From Clostridia bacterium (GTDB taxonomy: Bacteria > Bacillota > Clostridia > HGM11514): a stretch of DNA of 9,480 nt. The translations under genes and the position numbers were made by a program. Positions within the stretch are counted from its first letter, which is position 1; the number at the start of each line of letters is the position of its first letter. Under the pieces are notes generated by a model, which had not been told where the DNA came from, did no database searches, and saw only the letters and a program-made list of their open reading frames with translations. Shown one piece after another: positions 4,535 to 9,480 of the stretch. The DNA lies in assembly GCA_900757255.1 (NCBI GenBank), contig CAAENE010000053.1, positions 1 to 9,480 on the forward strand. The letters are read 5' to 3'.

Positions 4535-5992
4535 TTGGAACAATTATTATTGGGAATTGATATCGGAACGTCAGCCTGCAAGACAGCGTTATTTACTTTA
4601 GATGGAAGGGTTGTCTCGCAGAGTACCGAGGAATACTGCGTATATTATCCCGGCCCTAATTGCGTAGAACAGGACCCGCGTGAATGGTTTGACGCTGTAG
4701 CGGCAGGTATCCGGAAAATCGTGAGCGGAGTCGATGTATCGAAAATTGCGGGCATTGGGATAGACGGGCAAAGCTGGTCTTTTATTCCAGTCGACAGGCA
4801 GGGAAATGTTTTGCATAATGCACTGATTTGGATGGATCGGCGCTCTGTAAAACAATGCGAACAAATGAAACGATTTGATTTCTTTGAATTGTGCAAAAAC
4901 AGACTGGATCCAACCTATGTTACACCAAAAATAGTATGGTTCAAAGAGAATCATCCGGATTTATATCAAAATACATATATGTTTCTGCAAAGTAATTCCT
5001 ATATTGCGATGCGGCTGACAGGGCAGTTTACACAGGATTTATCCCAAGGCTATGGTTTCCATTTTTTTGATATGCAGAGCGGAACCTGGAATGAGAAAGC
5101 TGCGGAACAGCTTGAAATTGATTTAACGAAGCTGCCGCCGATTTACCAATGTCATGAGGTGATTGGCGAGGTGACGCGGGAGGCGGCAGAGTTCTGCGGA
5201 CTGAGAGCCGGTATACCGGTTGTTGCAGGAGGACTGGACGCGGCCTGCGGAACGCTTGGCGCCGGTGTTTTTAAAGCCGGACAGACGCAGGAGCAGGGAG
5301 GTCAGGCAGGCGGCATGAGCATCTGTGAAGACAAGCCGGCGGGAGACCCTGCCTTGATTTTGTCCCATCATGTTGTACCGAACCTTTGGCTGCTGCAAGG
5401 AGGCACGGTCGGAGGAGGCAGCCTGAAATGGCTGAAACCGGTTCTTGCTATGGAAAGCTTCAAGGAAATGGATTTAGAGGCAGAAAAAATACCAGCCGGT
5501 TCGGAAGGCCTGATTTACCTGCCCTATATGGCAGGGGAGCGCTCACCAATTTGGGACCCTGACGCAAAGGGGGTATTTTGTGGGCTGAGCTATGACAAGA
5601 CGCGCGGGCACCTGATACGCGCCGCATTGGAGGGCTGTGCGTTTGCACTTTACCATAATATCGATGTTGCTGAAAACGCCGGCGCAAAAGCAGAAGAATT
5701 AATTGCCATGGGAGGCGCTGCCAACAGCCGTCTTTGGACGCAGATTAAATCTGATGTGACGGGCAAAGTGATACGGGTATCCGGTTCTGATACGGCTACC
5801 ACCCTTGGAGCCGCTATTTTGGCCGGCGTTGGTACAGGTTTATACAGCAGCTTTGAAGAAGCGGTACAAAGAACAGTAGAATTGAACCGTGTCCATGAAC
5901 CAAATTGGGAGAATCATAAGATTTATCAGGAACGGTATCAGATTTATCTTGAAATCTATGAAAAATTGAAAGATACTTTTCCAAAAATGTAA
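4535..5992 (+). CDS. FGGY-family carbohydrate kinase, candidate tagatose/ketose or polyol kinase (xylulokinase-like)
   Basis: This 485-residue cytoplasmic protein phosphorylates a sugar or polyol with ATP. The N-terminal FGGY domain begins LLLGIDIGTSACKTALF (phosphate-binding loop), then GIGIDGQSWSFIPVDRQGNV and ALIWMDRRS. VAGGLDAACGTLGAG carries the predicted catalytic base Asp235. The C-terminal domain has GLIYLPYMAGERSPIWDPDAKG, ALEGCAFALYHN, AMGGAANSRLWTQIKSDVTG and DTATTLGAAILAGVG. The substrate loop GQSW (78-81) differs from the GQMH of classical xylulokinase, so D-xylulose is not assured. The start is TTG 4535, with AGGGAGGG at 4521-4528; an ATG at 4530 is out of frame. Neighbouring GatD- and GatZ-like genes suggest D-tagatose to tagatose 6-phosphate, by analogy with the Agrobacterium galactitol/altritol pathway. 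Specificity is inferred, while the family is certain. Confidence 0.9.
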   Translation: MEQLLLGIDIGTSACKTALFTLDGRVVSQSTEEYCVYYPGPNCVEQDPREWFDAVAAGIRKIVSGVDVSKIAGIGIDGQSWSFIPVDRQGNVLHNALIWMDRRSVKQCEQMKRFDFFELCKNRLDPTYVTPKIVWFKENHPDLYQNTYMFLQSNSYIAMRLTGQFTQDLSQGYGFHFFDMQSGTWNEKAAEQLEIDLTKLPPIYQCHEVIGEVTREAAEFCGLRAGIPVVAGGLDAACGTLGAGVFKAGQTQEQGGQAGGMSICEDKPAGDPALILSHHVVPNLWLLQGGTVGGGSLKWLKPVLAMESFKEMDLEAEKIPAGSEGLIYLPYMAGERSPIWDPDAKGVFCGLSYDKTRGHLIRAALEGCAFALYHNIDVAENAGAKAEELIAMGGAANSRLWTQIKSDVTGKVIRVSGSDTATTLGAAILAGVGTGLYSSFEEAVQRTVELNRVHEPNWENHKIYQERYQIYLEIYEKLKDTFPKM

Positions 5993-6028
5993 ATAAAAGA
6001 TTGATAGGATTTTGAAAGGAAGATTGAG

Positions 6029-7075
6029 ATGAAGGCTGGAGTATTATATGCAAATGAAGATATCCGCTATGAGGACGCAAAAACACCGGAAGCCGGAAAA
6101 GGTGAAGTAGTTGTAAAAGTGAAGGCGGTAGGAATCTGCGGCAGCGACGTGCCGCGGGTACTTTCAAACGGAGCCCATTATTATCCAATCATTTTAGGGC
6201 ATGAGTTTTCGGGAGATATTGCGCAAATCGGCGAAGGGGTAGAAGGGCTGAACGTCGGCGACAGGGTTGCCGGAGCGCCCCTGGTGCCCTGCTTTCATTG
6301 CAGCGACTGCCAAAAGGGGAACTATTCCCTGTGCAAAAATTATACCTTTATCGGTTCAAGAGAACCGGGCGCTTTTGCAGAATATGTTAAAATACCGGCG
6401 GCGAACGCCATTCGGTTCAGCAACAGCGTGCCGTATGAGCAAGGGGCGTTTTTTGAACCGTCGACAGTTGCTCTTCACGGTGTAAAGTGCGCGGGTTTTT
6501 ACGGCGGAGAGGACGTCGCTGTTTTAGGCGGCGGAACGATTGGTATGTTTACCTTGCAATGGGCCAAAATTTTTGGTGCTAAGCGGGTGTTTGTGTTTGA
6601 TATCGTTCCGGAACGGCTGGAACTGGCAAAACGGCTGGGTGCGGATGTTGTTATAAACACCTCCGAGCCTGATTTTAAAGAGCAGGCTCTGCGCCTGACG
6701 GACGGAAAAGGGTTTGGATTTGTTTTTGAGACGGCCGGCGTAACGGTTACCGAACAGCTTAGCTTTGAATTGGCAGGTAATAAGGCAAGCGTGTGCTTTA
6801 TCGGTACGCCCACGCGCGATTTAACCTTTACGCCCAAGTTGTTTGAAAACATGAACCGCAAGGAGTTCACTTTGACCGGGTCGTGGATGTCTTATTCCGC
6901 GCCGTTTCCCGGAAACGAATGGACGCTGACAGCACAGTGCTTCAGCGACGGGAGACTGAAATATGATGATAGCTTTGTTTATCAAAAATTCCCGATGAGC
7001 CAAATAGCGGAAGCGTTCCGTCTGTTTCAAACACCGGGTGCAGTGAAGGGCAAAATCCTGCTGGTCAACGAATAA
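6029..7075 (+). CDS. gatD: GatD-like zinc-dependent polyol dehydrogenase (galactitol-1-phosphate 5-dehydrogenase family)
   Basis: A 348-residue medium-chain NAD(P) dehydrogenase, expected to oxidise galactitol 1-phosphate to tagatose 6-phosphate, or free galactitol to tagatose. Catalytic zinc ligands Cys37, His58 and Glu59 occur in GICGSD and LGHEFSG, with Glu143 in FFEPSTV. The structural zinc site is Cys88, 91, 94 and 102 (PCFHCSDCQKGNYSLC). The Rossmann motif VLGGGTIGMF (165-174) and the acidic Asp191 in VFDIVPERLELAKRLGAD indicate NAD preference. Segments NGAHYYPIILGHEFSG, CKNYTFIGSREPGAFAEY and LTGSWMSYSAPFPGNEW closely resemble E. coli GatD as I recall it, more than sorbitol or threonine dehydrogenases. 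The ribosome site GAAAGGAAG precedes ATG 6029. It lies 36 bases after the kinase and 17 before the gatZ-like start, within one operon. Whether the substrate is phosphorylated is unresolved, because a kinase is encoded alongside. Confidence 0.88.
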   Translation: MKAGVLYANEDIRYEDAKTPEAGKGEVVVKVKAVGICGSDVPRVLSNGAHYYPIILGHEFSGDIAQIGEGVEGLNVGDRVAGAPLVPCFHCSDCQKGNYSLCKNYTFIGSREPGAFAEYVKIPAANAIRFSNSVPYEQGAFFEPSTVALHGVKCAGFYGGEDVAVLGGGTIGMFTLQWAKIFGAKRVFVFDIVPERLELAKRLGADVVINTSEPDFKEQALRLTDGKGFGFVFETAGVTVTEQLSFELAGNKASVCFIGTPTRDLTFTPKLFENMNRKEFTLTGSWMSYSAPFPGNEWTLTAQCFSDGRLKYDDSFVYQKFPMSQIAEAFRLFQTPGAVKGKILLVNE

Positions 7076-7092
7076 AAGAAAGGATGATACTG

Positions 7093-8391
7093 ATGCAGCA
7101 TTATTTAAAGGAGCTTGTAGGCCTGAATAAAGGACCTGAGAAAAAGGGGATCTATTCCGTTTGCAGCGCCAATGAGTATGTTATTTTAGCGGCAATGGAG
7201 AGCTCGCGGGAAAAAGGGGAGCATCTGCTTGTAGAAGCGACAGCCAACCAGGTCAATCAATTCGGCGGCTATACCGGTATGAAACCGCAGGATTTTTCTG
7301 ATTTTGTGTATGGTCTTTGTGAAAAGGCCGGTTTTCCAAAGGAAAAGCTGATTTTAGGCGGCGATCATTTAGGGCCGCTGACCTGGGCTAATGAGCCGGA
7401 AGCCGATGCGATGGAGAAATCTAAAGAGCTGATTCGCCAATTTGTGCTGGCCGGATTTACCAAAATCCATTTAGATACTTCTATGCGGCTGGCAGACGAC
7501 GATACCTCTGTTATGCTCAAAAATGAAACGATTGCAAAAAGAGGTGCTATCCTTTGCAAAGCAGCTGAGGAAGCGTATGCAGAATTGAAACAGGAAAAAC
7601 CAGAGGCGATTCATCCGGTCTATATCGTGGGAAGCGAGGTACCGATTCCGGGCGGGGCACAGGAAGCGGAGGACAGCATTGCTGTGACCAAACCGTCTGA
7701 CTTTCAAGCAACCGTTTCAGTCTTTGAAGATACATTCCGGCAGTTCGGATTAGAAAATGCCTGGGAATCTGTTATCGGCGTCGTTGTCCAGCCCGGGGTT
7801 GAATTCGGCGATGAATCGGTATTTGACTACAACCGAATAAATGCGAAAGAATTAACTGCGGCTCTTAACAATTACCCGCAAATGGTTCTGGAGGGGCATT
7901 CTACCGACTATCAAACCAAATACTGCCTGCGGGAAATGGTGGAGGATGGAATTGCCATTTTGAAGGTAGGCCCGGCACTTACATACGGCTTCCGTGAAGG
8001 GGTCCTGGCCCTCTCGGTGATAGAGGATGAACTGTTCGGCGAGCAAGCTTCAAAATTTATGAAGGTGCTGGAACAGGCGATGCTGGAAAATCCGGCAAAC
8101 TGGAAAAAGCATTATCACATGGAGGGAAATGCGCTGCGTGCGGCTATGAAATACAGTTACCTTGACCGGTGCCGGTATTATCTGCCGGAAAAGTCAGTGC
8201 AAGATGCGCTCAAACAGTTGATTGAAAATCTGTTGTCGGTCAGCATTCCGATGTGCATGATCAGTCAATATCTGCCTAACCAGTACTGGAAAATCAGAAA
8301 CGGCCGGCTGAAAAATGAGCCGATCGAGCTCATTAAGGATAAAATCAAGGACTGGATAGCCGATTATGAATATGCGTCCTATTTAAAATAA
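7093..8391 (+). CDS. gatZ: GatZ/KbaZ-family protein, candidate D-tagatose 6-phosphate 4-epimerase
   Basis: This 432-residue protein belongs to the GatZ/KbaZ family (PF08013). Members were named as non-catalytic subunits of class II tagatose-bisphosphate aldolase, but some stand-alone members epimerise tagatose 6-phosphate to fructose 6-phosphate (EC 5.1.3.40). Conserved blocks are LLVEATANQVNQFGGYTGM, LILGGDHLGPLTWAN (88-100), KIHLDTSMRLADD, YIVGSEVPIPGGAQE, VVVQPGVEFGDESVFDYN, VLEGHSTDYQTKY, LKVGPALTYGFREG and a C-terminal YSYLDRCRYYLPE plus ISQYLPNQYWKIRNG. Asp91/His92 and His269 are plausible metal or catalytic residues. ATG 7093 was preferred over ATG 7084 because AGAAAGG at 7077-7083 abuts 7084 but is correctly spaced (9 bases) from 7093. 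There is no gatY/kbaY in the operon, which favours the epimerase reading. The terminator follows at once. The family is certain; the reaction is inferred. Confidence 0.9.
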   Translation: MQHYLKELVGLNKGPEKKGIYSVCSANEYVILAAMESSREKGEHLLVEATANQVNQFGGYTGMKPQDFSDFVYGLCEKAGFPKEKLILGGDHLGPLTWANEPEADAMEKSKELIRQFVLAGFTKIHLDTSMRLADDDTSVMLKNETIAKRGAILCKAAEEAYAELKQEKPEAIHPVYIVGSEVPIPGGAQEAEDSIAVTKPSDFQATVSVFEDTFRQFGLENAWESVIGVVVQPGVEFGDESVFDYNRINAKELTAALNNYPQMVLEGHSTDYQTKYCLREMVEDGIAILKVGPALTYGFREGVLALSVIEDELFGEQASKFMKVLEQAMLENPANWKKHYHMEGNALRAAMKYSYLDRCRYYLPEKSVQDALKQLIENLLSVSIPMCMISQYLPNQYWKIRNGRLKNEPIELIKDKIKDWIADYEYASYLK

Positions 8392-8399
8392 TGAGTTTT

Positions 8400-8429
8400 A
8401 AAGCGCCGCCATAGGGCAGCGCTTTTTTT
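8400..8429 (+). terminator. Rho-independent terminator ending the sugar operon
   Basis: AAAGCGC (8400-8406) pairs with GCGCTTT (8419-8425), extended inward by GCC/GGC after one mismatch and closed by the loop ATAG, then a run of seven T ending at 8429. It lies 8 bases after the gatZ-like stop and separates this operon from spoIIIAA. Confidence 0.85.
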
Positions 8430-8503
8430 GTGCGCAAATTTTGGTTCTAAAATGGGACAAAGCCCAATAAGATAAAGTAGAACACAAAAAGGGAGGATAA
8501 AGT

Positions 8504-9403
8504 ATGGATACCATATTAAAGTACCTTCCGGTAAATCTGCGGGATACGATACAAAAGCTGCCGCAGCTGCAAGGAATAGAAGAGATACGTCTCCGGCGGG
8601 GTCAGCCGATGTTGATCCGCTATTGCGACTGTTCCTTTTTTGCTGCCGAAAACGGAACGCCGCGGATTTCGGAACGAAACGCGTATATTGTAACCGACGC
8701 GGATATTGAAAATGCTTTTTCCGGCTTTTGCGAAAATTCGGTTTATGCCCATTTAGAAGAACTGAGAAATGGCTATATAACCATTGAGAGAGGACACCGG
8801 ATTGGCTTTTGCGGAAAATGTGTTATCAATAACGGTGAAGTGAGTGCCATGAAAGAAATTTCGTCATTAAATATCCGGGTAGCGCGGGAGGTAAAAGGGG
8901 CGGCTGACCAAGAAATGGGCCTGCTTAAAAATAAGCCCGCGTCAGTCCTGATTGTTTCCCCGCCCGGAGTTGGAAAAACGACGGTTTTGCGCGATATGGC
9001 GCGGCAGTATTCGGAATTGGGTTATACCGTCGGAATTGCGGACGAGCGTTCTGAAATCTGCGGCTGCTATAAAGGGCGGCCCCAGTACGATGTGGGCAGC
9101 CGGACTGACGTAGTGGACGGGGGCCCGAAGGATATCGGTATCATGCTGCTGCTGCGCTGTATGTCGCCGCATATCATTATCACAGACGAAATCGGTACAT
9201 ATCAAGATTTTGCGGCTGTCGCCAAAGCGCTTAACAGCGGTGTGAAGGTAGCGGCGTCAGCGCATGGAAGCAGCCTTTCTGATTTGATGAAAAATGCGCA
9301 GTTTGCAAAGTCGCTTCACCTATTTGATAAAATTATTTTTTTATCCCTTCTGGGGAACGAGAGAAAAGCGGAACTTTTCAGTGGTGAGACAGATGTACCT
9401 TAA
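8504..9403 (+). CDS. spoIIIAA: Stage III sporulation protein AA, ATPase
   Basis: A 299-residue mother-cell ATPase of the SpoIIIA-SpoIIQ channel that links mother cell and forespore during engulfment and supports sigma-G activity. It resembles secretion ATPases of type II/IV systems. Walker A is SPPGVGKTT (152-160, Lys158) and Walker B is IIITDEIG (Asp228, Glu229). Other family blocks are EEIRLRRGQPMLI, NGYITIERGHRIGFCGKCV, ISSLNIRVAREVKG, ADERSEICGCYKG, DVGSRTDVVDGGPKDIGIMLLLRCMSPHI and ASAHGSS. Length is slightly below the usual 300-340 residues, and all motifs are intact. GGGAGGA at 8491-8497 lies six bases before ATG 8504. It is expected to be under sigma-E control, but no convincing sigma-E promoter could be read in 8430-8490. 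It overlaps spoIIIAB by 11 bases. Confidence 0.95.
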   Translation: MDTILKYLPVNLRDTIQKLPQLQGIEEIRLRRGQPMLIRYCDCSFFAAENGTPRISERNAYIVTDADIENAFSGFCENSVYAHLEELRNGYITIERGHRIGFCGKCVINNGEVSAMKEISSLNIRVAREVKGAADQEMGLLKNKPASVLIVSPPGVGKTTVLRDMARQYSELGYTVGIADERSEICGCYKGRPQYDVGSRTDVVDGGPKDIGIMLLLRCMSPHIIITDEIGTYQDFAAVAKALNSGVKVAASAHGSSLSDLMKNAQFAKSLHLFDKIIFLSLLGNERKAELFSGETDVP

Positions 9404-9480
9404 AGCGTTAGGCGCGATCCTTGTCCTGTTTTCAACAACCTCGATAGGATATCTTTTGAGCCGGCGGCTGCATGTCAGAA
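9393..9480 (+). CDS. spoIIIAB: Stage III sporulation protein AB, N-terminal fragment (cut by window end)
   Basis: The visible 29 residues read MYLKALGAILVLFSTTSIGY then LLSRRLHVR. This is a hydrophobic membrane-entry segment with a short basic stretch after it, matching the usual SpoIIIAB opening (LLKLLGALLVLxASxxxGF). SpoIIIAB is a membrane component of the SpoIIIA-SpoIIQ complex. ATG 9393 lies inside the end of spoIIIAA, with GGTGAGA at 9383-9389 as ribosome site, so translational coupling is likely. The identification rests mostly on position, overlap and the short N-terminus. Confidence 0.85.
   Translation, partial: MYLKALGAILVLFSTTSIGYLLSRRLHVR

Noticed and set aside
4530..4560. ATG at 4530 as kinase start
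   Set aside because: It is out of frame with the FGGY protein. TTG 4535 with AGGGAGGG upstream gives the correct N-terminus.
8430..8503. Sigma-E promoter for spoIIIAA and the small hairpin TGGG/CCCA at 8453-8466
   Set aside because: A sigma-E promoter is expected from family knowledge, but no pair of -35/-10 elements with correct spacing could be read, and the 4-bp hairpin is too weak to call.
1..9480. CRISPR array, IS element, tRNA or rRNA gene
   Set aside because: No regularly spaced repeats, no transposase or terminal inverted repeats, and no tRNA cloverleaf or rRNA sequence was recognised.

Overview
The window looks like the chromosome of an endospore-forming member of the Firmicutes, class Clostridia. 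The evidence is the start of a spoIIIA operon at the right edge, a folate-dependent TrmFO, the pair ruvX plus DUF1292 (YrzB type), strong Shine-Dalgarno sites and some TTG starts. The order is closest to Oscillospirales/Ruminococcaceae-like genomes, but the genus cannot be fixed by reading alone. No phage, IS element, CRISPR array, tRNA or rRNA was seen.

Left block, 1-2905. A 5'-truncated trmFO (tRNA U54 methylation) overlaps by 23 bases a small membrane-anchored NusG-domain-II protein. That gene abuts (TAG then ATG) a Gx/heptaprenyl-diphosphate-synthase-component-I type membrane protein. Facing them on the minus strand, and overlapping tail to tail by 29 bases, is a lipoprotein ApbE (FAD:protein FMN transferase). 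NusG-II, Gx transporter and ApbE together form a set associated with extracytoplasmic flavin-based redox modules.

Middle block, 3048-4123. The housekeeping genes ruvX and a DUF1292 gene are followed by a 6S RNA gene of about 200 nt. The 6S gene has its own extended -10 promoter, and a strong hairpin terminator lies downstream.

Control region and carbon operon, 4124-8429. A 400-base stretch without an intact recognised gene carries two inverted repeats, a near-consensus extended -10 promoter, and a short reading frame with a good ribosome site that is broken by one base at a T run. Three tightly packed genes follow: an FGGY sugar kinase, a GatD-like zinc polyol (phosphate) dehydrogenase and a GatZ/KbaZ-family protein, closed by a terminator. 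No class II aldolase partner (GatY/KbaY), transporter or regulator is present. The set is best explained as a galactitol/tagatose route to tagatose 6-phosphate, with the GatZ-like protein acting as a stand-alone 4-epimerase to fructose 6-phosphate. This is inference from family and context.

Right edge, 8504-9480. spoIIIAA, the sporulation channel ATPase, overlaps by 11 bases the start of spoIIIAB, which is cut by the window end.
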